Source: Oscillospiraceae bacterium (GTDB taxonomy: Bacteria > Bacillota > Clostridia > Oscillospirales > Acutalibacteraceae). Taken from it: a stretch of DNA of 64,000 nt. Under the pieces are notes generated by a model. It saw only the letters and a list, made by a program, of their open reading frames with translations. It did no database searches and had not been told where the DNA came from. Below are positions 52,966 through 61,112 of the stretch, in pieces (position 1 is the stretch's first letter; every line of letters begins with the position of its first letter). The stretch covers positions 24,592 to 88,591 of the forward strand of contig SVQC01000002.1 in assembly GCA_015065585.1 (NCBI GenBank). Reading direction: 5' to 3'. A program made the position numbers and the translations under genes.

Positions 52966-54135
52966 TTATTCGCAACATTCCATATAGGCTTTATAAAGGT
53001 CTTTGCCATCAAAATTCCAAAGTCCTTTATTTTCAAAAAATTCTCTGAATTTTTCCTGTGATAAAGCAGGCTGACTCATTATCTGCGCATAATCAAGGGC
53101 AGGGTGAGAGTTGATTTCGCATAGTTTCATACCATTTTCGGTAATGATAATATCAATTCCTAAATAATCAAGAGAAGAAATATGCTGACATATATCATTT
53201 ATCTTTTCTCTTACATATTTCCAGTTAGGAAGCGCAGTACCTGCCCACTTCTCTTTCGTATCCGGATGACAATCAATAAGCCATTTGCCGTCAGGACAAA
53301 ATCTCTTATATCTTAAAGAATAATCCTTGTATTCACCTGTTTCAAAGTCAAATCCTACACCTACACCTCCTGAAGACAAATTACTAGCGCCACCGGATAT
53401 AGATGTACCAAAACGGGCAAAAGAAACTATACACGACCAAGTCGCATTAGTATACAAATCTTTTTTTGGATTTTTCGCCATTATTACTCTTAAGGTACAC
53501 TCGCTGTTGGACCATATCCTCTCAAGTTCACTGTGTTGCTTTGCGTATTCTGTTATAATATAATTTCGCATAGCATCCCGTATTTCGATTAATCGCTGGT
53601 ACGAAATTTGCTTGTTGTTCTCAAAAATTTCTTCACCCCGAAGTTCCAACTTTATAAAACCAAGACCGCCGGAAGTTCCTGAATTCGGTTTCATAGCAAG
53701 AATTTTTTTATACGTTAATAGATTAAATAAAAAATTCTCGTCTCTGTTTATATTTGCGGGACAATCCATTAAATATGTGAAACTGCCGTCATTCTCAACA
53801 TAAGCATAATATTCTGGCATTGTTTCTTCACAGCCACCGCTATTTAAAACATATTTAAGAGTGGTTTTATCAAGCCATTTTAGAAAATGGTTATTCATTG
53901 GATGAAGCATAAAATAATTATAATCCGGAACATAGTTTTTATAATTTTCTTCAGTAAGACCATAAAATCCTACTCTTCCCGGAAAAAAGCCTCTTTCTAA
54001 TGCCCATTTTTTACATTCATCAGTAGTAGGGAAAGCTTCCTCATCGTCTTTAAGTTTTTTTACAAACATTCTGGACCATTTATAATCCATCCCTAGATTT
54101 CTGACAGCTTCTAAGAGTTTATCGTAATTAACCAT
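52966..54135 (-). CDS. Sugar-transfer-associated ATP-grasp protein
   Basis: A protein of about 389 residues matching the ATPgrasp_ST group: DECKKWALERGFFPGRVGFY, YVPDYNYFMLHPMNNHFLKW (family hallmark), LAMKPNSGTSGGLGFIKLEL (ATP-binding Lys and Gly-rich loop), and LGIDIIITENGMKLCEINSH with the metal ligands Glu/Asn. Its role in glycan assembly is unproven. It often sits beside a sugar transferase, as here. ATG at 54135 is favoured (GAGG 8 nt before); ATG at 54141 is too near the site. Confidence 0.85.
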   Translation of the reverse strand: MVNYDKLLEAVRNLGMDYKWSRMFVKKLKDDEEAFPTTDECKKWALERGFFPGRVGFYGLTEENYKNYVPDYNYFMLHPMNNHFLKWLDKTTLKYVLNSGGCEETMPEYYAYVENDGSFTYLMDCPANINRDENFLFNLLTYKKILAMKPNSGTSGGLGFIKLELRGEEIFENNKQISYQRLIEIRDAMRNYIITEYAKQHSELERIWSNSECTLRVIMAKNPKKDLYTNATWSCIVSFARFGTSISGGASNLSSGGVGVGFDFETGEYKDYSLRYKRFCPDGKWLIDCHPDTKEKWAGTALPNWKYVREKINDICQHISSLDYLGIDIIITENGMKLCEINSHPALDYAQIMSQPALSQEKFREFFENKGLWNFDGKDLYKAYMECCE

Positions 54136-54156
54136 ATCCATTTCCTCATAAGCATT

Positions 54157-55278
54157 TTAATTAAATAGTCGTTTTACTATTTCTATTACTTTTTCCTGCT
54201 GTTGCTCAGTCATTTTTATATCAGATGGTAAACATAAACCGCGGTTGAATATATCTTCCGCAACATTTTGTTCTTTAGCTGAAATGAAATCATGACCTTC
54301 AAACAACGGATGCATATGCATTGGCTTCCAAATAGGACGGGCTTCTATATTTTCCTCAGCCAAGGCATTTATAATATCCATAAACTGCACATTACAGCCC
54401 TTATCAATCAGCATACAGGAAAGCCAGAAGTTAGGGTCAGAGCATTCAAGATAAGGATTAATGGTAACAGGTAAATCCTTAAATGCTTCTTTATAACGGT
54501 TATAGATTTGTCTCTTTAATTCTTTATGCTCATCAAGGTGCAAAAGCTGACCTCTGCCAATACCTGCTACAATGTTACTCATACGGTAGTTATATCCTGT
54601 TTCGGAATGTTGATACCAAGGAGCAGGGTCACGGGACTGGGTAGACCAGAAGCGAGCCTTTTTAATTGCTTCCTCATCGTCACTAAGAAGCATACCGCCA
54701 CCGGAAGTAGTAATAATTTTATTACCGTTAAAGCTTATGGCATTGTACTTTCCGAATGTGCCGGTCTGAACACCCTTGTATGTAGCCGAAAGGCTCTCGG
54801 CAGCATCTTCAATAAGCACAGCGCCGTGTTCATCGCAAATTGCTTTTATTTCATCAAGCTTTGCAGGTACACCGTAAAGATTAACCACAATAACGCATTT
54901 ACACTGAGGATACTTATTAAAAGCAAGTTTCAGCGCCTCAGGGTCCATATTCCAGGTTTCATATTCGCTGTCAATAAATACCTGTTTCGCTTTTTCATAG
55001 GTAACGGGATTAACGGTTGCCGCAAAGGTTAAGTCAGAACAGAAAACGATATCGTCCTTTTTAACTCCGGCAAGTTTAACGGCGAGATGCAAAGCTGAAG
55101 TACCGCTGATACAAGCAGCGGCATGTCCCACACCGATATACTCCGCCATTTCTTTTTCAAAGCCGTCAACGTTAGCACCAAGGGGTGCAACCCAGTTAGT
55201 ATCAAAAGCCTCTTTTATAAAATGCTGTTCTTCCCCATGCATAGTAGGCGAAGAAAGAAAAATTCTCTCCTTTGACAT
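54157..55278 (-). CDS. DegT/DnrJ/EryC1/StrS aminotransferase
   Basis: A 373-residue PLP-dependent sugar aminotransferase: LGANVDGFEKEMAEYIGVGH, AACISGTSALHLAVKLAGV, LIEDAAESLSATYKG and the PLP lysine in ISFNGNKIITTSGGGML. It would transfer an amino group to a nucleotide-linked 4-keto (or 3-keto) sugar. The CapE product is a 4-keto sugar, but CapF consumes it, so either a second keto-sugar or a branch from CapE is implied. It is the first gene of the 18-gene operon, with GGAGG 10 nt upstream. Confidence 0.92.
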   Translation of the reverse strand: MSKERIFLSSPTMHGEEQHFIKEAFDTNWVAPLGANVDGFEKEMAEYIGVGHAAACISGTSALHLAVKLAGVKKDDIVFCSDLTFAATVNPVTYEKAKQVFIDSEYETWNMDPEALKLAFNKYPQCKCVIVVNLYGVPAKLDEIKAICDEHGAVLIEDAAESLSATYKGVQTGTFGKYNAISFNGNKIITTSGGGMLLSDDEEAIKKARFWSTQSRDPAPWYQHSETGYNYRMSNIVAGIGRGQLLHLDEHKELKRQIYNRYKEAFKDLPVTINPYLECSDPNFWLSCMLIDKGCNVQFMDIINALAEENIEARPIWKPMHMHPLFEGHDFISAKEQNVAEDIFNRGLCLPSDIKMTEQQQEKVIEIVKRLFN

Positions 55279-55336
55279 ATCAACTTTTCCTCCGTATTAC
55301 ACAATAATACCCCATAATAAAATAAATATATATAAT

Positions 55337-55365
55337 ATAATAGCACTAACGGTATCTTTAGTCAA
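55337..55365 (-). promoter_or_regulatory. Promoter of the polysaccharide operon
   Basis: Minus strand TTGACT (55365-55360), 17-nt spacer, TATTAT (55342-55337), about 60 nt before the aminotransferase ATG. No other promoter of this quality was noticed inside the following 19 kb on that strand. Confidence 0.78.
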
Positions 55366-55386
55366 TAATTTTTGTGCAATATGCAA

Positions 55387-56304
55387 CTATTGGTAAGTCT
55401 TTATTTTCTCTATAGCCGTCTTGGCGTATGCAGACATATATCTACCCTTTTTAAATACTATGGCGGGTTGCCTTAAGCCCGACGTATTTTTGATAGTATA
55501 TATACCGAGATTTTTATCCTTAATACTCCTTAAATTGCCCTGCGCAAATTTAGCAGGCAAAACGGTAGCCCCTACCCCTGCCAAAGCCAAGCTGTAGGCA
55601 GTAGTAATTCCCGTAACCTGCGTAGTAATATTAGGTACAAAACCGTTAGCCTCGCAAATCTTGTCAAAAAGGATTCTTAATTCCTGAGTGCTGGAAAGGG
55701 CTATAAACGGTATATCCGAAAGGCTGTCAAATTTAACGGTGGGATATTCACCGCTTTTCCCTTTTGCCGTTTGAACTTTTTGTTTATATTTTTCAGGAAC
55801 AACAAGCACAACAGACTCAAAATCAAGAGGAATAACATCAAGCAATGCCTCATCAACGGGCAAATTAAGTATCGAAAAATCAACCGTTCCGTCTATGGTT
55901 TCCTGCTGTAAAAGGGTGCTGTTTTTCTCGCTTAAAACAATCTTAAGCCCGGAAAATTCCTTCTGTAATTCCATAATAATATCAGACATAAAGTAGGTGG
56001 CTCTGAATGGTGAAATTCCTATAGTAAGACTTCCTTTTTCACCATTTTTGAATTCCTCCATACTACGTTTAAGACTATCCTCACGGGAAAGAATTTCCTT
56101 TGCTTCTTTTATAAAGCTTTCACCTGCCACAGTAAGACTCAGAGGGGTAGTATCGCGGTCAAAAAGCGTTACGCCCAGTTCTTTTTCAAGACTTAAAATC
56201 TGTTTGCTGAGAGCAGGCTGAGTAATACCTAAATTCTGCGCCGTCTGAGATATATTTTTTATCTTTGAAAGAGCTACGGCATATTGTAATTGACGAGAAT
56301 TCAT
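55387..56304 (-). CDS. LysR-family transcriptional regulator
   Basis: A 305-residue LysR regulator: the N-terminal winged helix-turn-helix ISQTAQNLGITQPALSKQIL (about 18-37) with LEKELGVTLFDRDTTPLSLT, and a C-terminal periplasmic-binding-like effector domain (about 90-300; GSLTIGISPFRATYF, FIALSSTQELRILFDKIC). It is divergent from the TRAP-type permease gene across a 157-nt intergenic region and most likely controls it. It ends 22 nt before the -35 box of the polysaccharide operon, with no terminator seen between them. Confidence 0.92.
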   Translation of the reverse strand: MNSRQLQYAVALSKIKNISQTAQNLGITQPALSKQILSLEKELGVTLFDRDTTPLSLTVAGESFIKEAKEILSREDSLKRSMEEFKNGEKGSLTIGISPFRATYFMSDIIMELQKEFSGLKIVLSEKNSTLLQQETIDGTVDFSILNLPVDEALLDVIPLDFESVVLVVPEKYKQKVQTAKGKSGEYPTVKFDSLSDIPFIALSSTQELRILFDKICEANGFVPNITTQVTGITTAYSLALAGVGATVLPAKFAQGNLRSIKDKNLGIYTIKNTSGLRQPAIVFKKGRYMSAYAKTAIEKIKTYQ

Positions 56305-56386
56305 TCTTTATTTTCTTCCTTTTTAAAATATTTTTTGTATTACCATTTGATTATAATGCCTATAACTTATTTTTTCAACATTTTTC

Positions 56387-56415
56387 TTGACAATTAGAGC
56401 TTTTACGTCTATAAT
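56387..56415 (+). promoter_or_regulatory. Promoter of the TRAP-type permease genes
   Basis: TTGACA (56387-56392), 17-nt spacer, TATAAT (56410-56415), both perfect consensus hexamers. A strong core like this is usual for a promoter held down or gated by a regulator, here probably the divergent LysR. Confidence 0.88.
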
Positions 56416-56447
56416 ATAACCAAATTGTAATAAAAGTTATAACCAAA
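56415..56447 (+). promoter_or_regulatory. Direct repeat TATAACCAAA, possible operator
   Basis: TATAACCAAA occurs at 56415-56424 and again at 56438-56447, 23 nt apart (about two helical turns), spanning the end of the -10 box and the transcript start of the permease genes. It could be a regulator binding site; a third, partial TATAAC lies at 56361. In AT-rich DNA a chance repeat is possible. Confidence 0.35.
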
Positions 56448-56461
56448 AAGGAGTGTAAAAT

Positions 56462-57820
56462 ATGCCTTCAACCTTTATATACCTTGGTATATTGCTCTTG
56501 GTAATATGCATATGGTTCATATTATTCAAGCGCCCTGTGTATGAAGCAATTTTAGTAAGCTTTATCATCCTGTTGACCGTAACGGGAACATGGAAAAACG
56601 TATTAAACTACATAGAAAGCGGTCTCACAACCTCCCTCATTTACTCAATGATAGCCTTCGTTGCAATGTCGGTTATTTTATCTAAAACCAAGATAATCGA
56701 CGGTAGTGTAGAAATAATTTTGTCACTTCTGGGAAGAATTCCCGGTGGTGCAGGTTATGCCGCTGTTGTTGCAAGTTCCTTTATGGGAGCTCTTTCAGGA
56801 AGCGGTCCCGGCAACGTAATGGCAACGGGTTCTATAACTATACCTACAATGAAACGCTCAGGCTTCCCCGCAGAGCTTGCCGCAAATATTGAGAGTAATG
56901 CCAGCTATCTCGGTAATATGATTCCCCCGTCTTCAAATATAGTTGCCGCTCTCGGCGCTTTTACCGCGCTTTATCCTAATGCCAATATGACAGCAGGTAA
57001 ATTCTGGATTATCCTTTGGGGTGTTTCGGCATGGTTTATTCTTGAAAAACTTATTATGGTATTTTTATTCTGTAAGTACTACAAAATCAAGCCTATTCCT
57101 AAAGAAGAACGTCCTGTATTAAAAGAAGTCTTCAGAAAGCATTGGCAAGGTTTACTGCTCCCCATAATTATTCTTTTGCCCTTTGTTTTTGACTATTTCT
57201 TTAAGGATACATTTTTCACCGAAAGACTTGGTGCTACCGGCGCGAAATATTTTTCCTCAAGTCTTCTTTTATTTGTTGCAGGTATAGCAAGTCTTTACGC
57301 TATCCTTATTGTTAAGGACAAGAAAAGCGTAACCCCTCATAAAATTGCAACAATGTTTGCAAACAGCATTAAATCAATAGCTCCTGCTATCGGTGTTTGC
57401 ATTATCGGTTATATGATAAGCGCTATGTTTGCTGACCTTAACGTTGCCGGTGATATGGAGCACTTCATTATCTCTATGAAATTTTCAAAATTCGGTATGG
57501 TAATGTTTATCTCTACCCTTACCTGTTTTCTCGGTATGGTCATCCCCGGCTCATCCCTTGTTGTAATTTTTGGACCTGTATTCATTTCAACCCTTGCTTC
57601 AGTAGGCGTAAATCCTGTTCTTGCCGCCGCTATGCTTCCTTGTATCTGCGGTGTTATGTGTGGAATTACTCCTCCCCTAGCATTAGGTCTTTATGCGGGT
57701 ATGACCCTCGCTGAATCGGATTTTGACAAAACGGTTAAAAACGATTTATGGTGGGTATTTGCCCACTTTGTTCTTGAAGTAATAGTGCTTATGGGATTGC
57801 TTCCCATATTCGGAATGTAA
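56462..57820 (+). CDS. TRAP transporter large permease-type membrane protein
   Basis: A 452-residue polytopic protein with about 11-12 helices of the DctM/ion-transporter superfamily. SSFMGALSGSGPGNVMATGS, ITIPTMKRSGFPAELAANIE and YLGNMIPPSSNIVAALGAF correspond to the first half signature of TRAP large subunits, and GMVIPGSSLVVIFGPVFIS, ACGVM-like CICGVMCGITPPLALGLYAG to the second. No periplasmic solute-binding protein or normal small subunit lies nearby, so the substrate (probably an organic acid) and the energising partner are open. AAAGGAG precedes the ATG. Confidence 0.85.
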   Translation: MPSTFIYLGILLLVICIWFILFKRPVYEAILVSFIILLTVTGTWKNVLNYIESGLTTSLIYSMIAFVAMSVILSKTKIIDGSVEIILSLLGRIPGGAGYAAVVASSFMGALSGSGPGNVMATGSITIPTMKRSGFPAELAANIESNASYLGNMIPPSSNIVAALGAFTALYPNANMTAGKFWIILWGVSAWFILEKLIMVFLFCKYYKIKPIPKEERPVLKEVFRKHWQGLLLPIIILLPFVFDYFFKDTFFTERLGATGAKYFSSSLLLFVAGIASLYAILIVKDKKSVTPHKIATMFANSIKSIAPAIGVCIIGYMISAMFADLNVAGDMEHFIISMKFSKFGMVMFISTLTCFLGMVIPGSSLVVIFGPVFISTLASVGVNPVLAAAMLPCICGVMCGITPPLALGLYAGMTLAESDFDKTVKNDLWWVFAHFVLEVIVLMGLLPIFGM

Positions 57821-57833
57821 AGGCGGTGCAGAT

Positions 57834-58106
57834 ATGAAAAAAGTTTTTGAAAAAATTTGTAACGTACTTAAAATAATTTTCGGCTATGCAATTATGATTA
57901 CTCTTTTTGCAGGCGGTCTCACTTTCTTCGGTTATATTGCCGCTCTTATAATAGGCGGTCCAACAGCCGAAGTAATATGTAAATTTATTTATAAAGAATT
58001 TCTTCCTGTAATTATTTATGTAGCAAGCGCCGCCGTGCTTTTAGGTCTTGTTGTTATGTATCTTTCGGGTCAAACAGCCCTTACCACTTCAACGAAGAAA
58101 AAATAA
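57834..58106 (+). CDS. Small membrane protein paired with the TRAP-type permease
   Basis: A 90-residue protein with two predicted membrane helices (about 14-40 and 54-77), a basic N-terminus (KKVFEKICNVLKI) and a short charged tail. It starts 14 nt after the permease stop with AAAGGCGG upstream, so the two are one operon. TRAP small subunits (DctQ) usually have four helices and about 160 residues, so this would be a shortened or analogous small subunit. No other function can be named. Confidence 0.72.
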   Translation: MKKVFEKICNVLKIIFGYAIMITLFAGGLTFFGYIAALIIGGPTAEVICKFIYKEFLPVIIYVASAAVLLGLVVMYLSGQTALTTSTKKK

Positions 58107-58129
58107 TAATCCATTTGGTTTCAATACTA

Positions 58130-58158
58130 TTGACTTATTCATCTTAATATGTTATTAT
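58130..58158 (+). promoter_or_regulatory. Promoter of the SCIFF operon
   Basis: TTGACT (58130-58135), 17-nt spacer, TATTAT (58153-58158), about 34 nt before the peptide gene start. Confidence 0.82.
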
Positions 58159-58191
58159 TTTTAAAGATTAATGTATCGGAGGTCGAGTACA

Positions 58192-58344
58192 ATGAAACAC
58201 ATTATCACTATTGAGACTCGCAATCTTTGCGAAAGCGCTAAAAACGGTGGCTGCGGCGAATGTCAGACTTCTTGTCAGTCTGCTTGCAAAACAAGCTGCG
58301 GTATTGCTAATCAGGAGTGCGAAAACAAGGCTGAAAGCAAATAA
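58192..58344 (+). CDS. scfA: SCIFF ranthipeptide precursor
   Basis: A 50-residue peptide of the six-cysteines-in-forty-five family (TIGR03973), the precursor of a thioether-bridged ranthipeptide. It begins MKHIITIETRNLC and the core reads GGCGECQTSCQSACKTSCG, then QECEN. Cys residues are at 13, 21, 24, 28, 32, 36 and 43. The last six match the classic set, so C13 is an additional seventh. GGAGG lies 9 nt before the ATG. The maturase gene follows after an attenuator. The family is nearly universal in Clostridia and is thought to act in signalling rather than as an antibiotic. Confidence 0.96.
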   Translation: MKHIITIETRNLCESAKNGGCGECQTSCQSACKTSCGIANQECENKAESK

Positions 58345-58355
58345 TTGCTAACCTC

Positions 58356-58383
58356 AAATGCCGCCGTTACGGCGGCATTTTTT
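58356..58383 (+). terminator. Attenuator hairpin between the SCIFF peptide and maturase genes
   Basis: Stem AAATGCCGCC/GGCGGCATTT (58356-58365 with 58371-58380), loop GTTAC, then further Ts. Partial termination here would give many peptide transcripts per maturase transcript. Confidence 0.88.
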
Positions 58384-58402
58384 CGTTATAAGGAGAATTA
58401 AA

Positions 58403-59779
58403 ATGATTCATCAATTTAAAATGGGCGGTTATAACATAGTTCTTGATATTTGCAGCGGCGCAGTACATGTAGTTGACGATATTGCTTATGATATTATTGC
58501 TTTGTTTACCGATAAGAAAAAAGGCGAAATAATAGATACCGTTTCTGTAAAATATCCTAATGAAACTAAAAAAGATATAGCCGAATGTTATGACCAAATT
58601 AACTCTTTAAAGGAAAATGGCAAACTGTTTACACCCGATACCTTTGAAAATATGGCAACAGCACTTAAAGAAAAAACCGCTGGTGTTGTTAAGGCACTGT
58701 GTATACATATTGCTCATACCTGTAACTTAAACTGTGAATATTGCTTTGCAAGTCAGGGTAAATACCACGGAGACAGAGCCGTAATGAGCTTTGAGGTTGG
58801 CAAACGCGCTCTTGATTTTCTTGTTGAAAATTCAGGCAACAGAAGAAATCTTGAGGTAGATTTCTTCGGTGGCGAGCCTCTTATGAATTTTGACGTTGTA
58901 AAGCAAATGGTTAAATACGCCAGAAGCATTGAAAAAGAAAAGGGCAAAAACTTCAGATTTACCCTTACCACGAACGGACTTCTTATTGATGACGACGTTA
59001 TTGATTTTGCCAACAAAGAAATGAGCAACGTAGTTTTAAGTCTTGACGGCAGAAAAGAAATTCATGACCGTTTCAGAGTTGACTACGCCGGTAACGGCAG
59101 TTTTGATAAAATCGTACCTAAATTCCAGAAGCTTGTAAAAGCAAGAGGCAATAAAAATTACTATATGCGCGGCACCTTTACCCATGCCAATCCCGACTTT
59201 TTAGAGGATATTAAGGAAATGCTTAATTTAGGCTTTACCGAGCTTAGTATGGAACCTGTAGTTTGCGCCTCGGGAGACCCTTCTGAATTAACTCTTGAAG
59301 ATTTACCCGTAGTTATGAAGCAATATGAAGACCTTGCCGAACTTATGCTTAAAAAGGATAAAGAGGGTACTCCCTTTACCTTCTATCACTATATGATTGA
59401 CCTAAATGAAGGTCCTTGCATTTATAAGCGCATTTCGGGTTGCGGAAGCGGTACCGAATATATGGCGGTTACCCCTTGGGGCGACCTTTACCCCTGCCAT
59501 CAGTTTGTGGGCGAGGAAAAATACAGGCTTGGTGATATTTACAATGGTGTAACAAATACCGAAATTCAAAAAGAATTTATGAACTGTAACGTTTACGCTC
59601 ACAAAGAGTGCAAAAACTGTTGGGCAAGACTTTACTGCTCAGGAGGTTGCGCCGCAAACGCTTATCACGCTACAGGAAGCGTTACCGGCGTTTATAAATA
59701 CGGTTGTGAGCTCTTTAAAAAGAGAATGGAATGTGCAATTATGGTGGCTGTTGCACGTCAGTTAGGCGGAAAACTCTAA
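58403..59779 (+). CDS. scfB: SCIFF radical SAM maturase
   Basis: A radical SAM/SPASM enzyme (TIGR03974) of 458 residues that forms thioether bridges in the SCIFF peptide. Residues 1-90 form the peptide-recognition RRE-like part (QFKMGGYNIVLDICSGAVHV). The SAM cluster Cys residues are C107, C111 and C114 in HTCNLNCEYCFASQGK. DFFGGEPLMNFDVV follows, and the C-terminal SPASM region carries GCGSGTEYMAVTPWGDLYPC and CKNCWARLYCSGGC for two more clusters. ATG at 58403 follows AAGGAG by 7 nt; the frame upstream to 58358 lies inside the attenuator. Confidence 0.96.
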   Translation: MIHQFKMGGYNIVLDICSGAVHVVDDIAYDIIALFTDKKKGEIIDTVSVKYPNETKKDIAECYDQINSLKENGKLFTPDTFENMATALKEKTAGVVKALCIHIAHTCNLNCEYCFASQGKYHGDRAVMSFEVGKRALDFLVENSGNRRNLEVDFFGGEPLMNFDVVKQMVKYARSIEKEKGKNFRFTLTTNGLLIDDDVIDFANKEMSNVVLSLDGRKEIHDRFRVDYAGNGSFDKIVPKFQKLVKARGNKNYYMRGTFTHANPDFLEDIKEMLNLGFTELSMEPVVCASGDPSELTLEDLPVVMKQYEDLAELMLKKDKEGTPFTFYHYMIDLNEGPCIYKRISGCGSGTEYMAVTPWGDLYPCHQFVGEEKYRLGDIYNGVTNTEIQKEFMNCNVYAHKECKNCWARLYCSGGCAANAYHATGSVTGVYKYGCELFKKRMECAIMVAVARQLGGKL

Positions 59780-61071
59780 TGAAAACGCCTATTTGTGATT
59801 TTGTGAATTCCTATTCTGAGAGCAACACAGAACGCCTTCATATGCCCGGACATAAAGGAAAAGAATTTTTAGGCTTTGAAAAATTCGACATAACCGAAAT
59901 AAAGGGAGCTGACAGTCTTTATGACGCAAGTGGAATCATAAAGGAAAGCGAAGATAACGCCTCTGACCTTTTCGGCTGTCCTACCTTTTACAGCACCGAG
60001 GGTTCTTCACTTTGCATCAGAGCTATGCTGTTTTTAGCAAAGCAAAAAGGGGTTAAAAAAATACTTGCAGGCAGAAATGCCCACAAGGTTTTTATTACTG
60101 CCTGCGCCCTTCTTGACATTGAAATTGAGTGGCTTTACGGAAACTCCTCTTTTCTTTCCTGTAAAAGCGACTACGATGAGCTTAAAGCTACCGTAAAAAG
60201 CAGTAATGCAGAAGCTGTTTATATAACTTCGCCCGATTATTTGGGCTTTATGTGCGATATTGCCTTAATAAGCAATATTTGCAAAACAAACGGCAAAACG
60301 CTTTTAGTGGATAACGCCCACGGTGCTTATCTTAAATTTTTAACGCCCAGTCTTCATCCCATTGACCTTGGCGCTGATATGTGCTGTGATTCTGCCCATA
60401 AAACCCTACCCTGTCTTACGGGTGGTGCTTATCTTCACGTGAAGGATAAAAACATAAGCAAAAATGCTAAAAACGCTCTTGCAGTCTTTGGTTCAACCAG
60501 TCCGTCTTATCTTGTACTTTTGTCGCTTGACCGTCTTAACGCTTATCTTTCGGCAAATTTTAAGGAAAATCTTTCCCATTTCATCTTAAAAGCCGAAAAA
60601 CTAAAAAAAAGGCTTCGCGGTCTGGGCTTTACCCTTTTTGAAAACGAGCCTTTAAAGATAACATTTTGTACAAAAGCTTTTGGCTATACCGGTCACGAAT
60701 TTGCCGATATTTTAAGGGAAAACAATATTGAATGTGAATTCTCTGATAAAGATTTTACGGTGCTTATGTTAGGACTTGATACCAATACCGAAAATCTTTA
60801 CGAAGTAATCTCTAAAATAGAAAAAAGAGAGCCAATAACCACATTCCCGCCAATTATAAGTTCTCACGAACAGGCAATAAGCATAAGAGACGCTCTGATT
60901 TCCAACTCGCAAGAAATAGATATAAAAGATGCTGTAGGTAGAATTATTTGTGATATAAACGTTTCCTGCCCCCCTGCCGTACCTATTGCAATTTGCGGCG
61001 AGAGGATAACAAAATATACCATAGAAAGTTTTAAATATTACGGTATTAACAAATGCCGCGTAGTAAAATAA
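59779..61071 (+). CDS. Orn/Lys/Arg decarboxylase-family PLP enzyme
   Basis: A fold-type I PLP enzyme of 430 residues like the Bacillus YaaO/SpeA group. Seen: ERLHMPGHKGKEFLGFEKFD and DITEIKGADSLYDASGIIKE (family hallmark), YSTEGSSLCIRAMLFLAKQK, VDNAHGAYLKFL, and the PLP lysine in CCDSAHKTLPCLTGGAYLH. It is shorter than the biodegradative decarboxylases and lacks their wing domain. The start overlaps the maturase stop as TAATG, so it is coupled to the SCIFF operon. Arginine is a common substrate in this group; the substrate here is unknown. Confidence 0.88.
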   Translation: MKTPICDFVNSYSESNTERLHMPGHKGKEFLGFEKFDITEIKGADSLYDASGIIKESEDNASDLFGCPTFYSTEGSSLCIRAMLFLAKQKGVKKILAGRNAHKVFITACALLDIEIEWLYGNSSFLSCKSDYDELKATVKSSNAEAVYITSPDYLGFMCDIALISNICKTNGKTLLVDNAHGAYLKFLTPSLHPIDLGADMCCDSAHKTLPCLTGGAYLHVKDKNISKNAKNALAVFGSTSPSYLVLLSLDRLNAYLSANFKENLSHFILKAEKLKKRLRGLGFTLFENEPLKITFCTKAFGYTGHEFADILRENNIECEFSDKDFTVLMLGLDTNTENLYEVISKIEKREPITTFPPIISSHEQAISIRDALISNSQEIDIKDAVGRIICDINVSCPPAVPIAICGERITKYTIESFKYYGINKCRVVK

Positions 61072-61112
61072 TAACAAAAAAGAGAAGGATTCCCTTCTCT
61101 TTTTTTGTTATT
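61071..61112. terminator. Bidirectional terminator between the decarboxylase and ftsH
   Basis: AGAGAAGG/CCTTCTCT with loop ATTC lies inside a longer near-palindrome (AATAACAAAAAAGAG... mirrored) with A and T runs on both sides, serving the two convergent genes. Confidence 0.93.
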
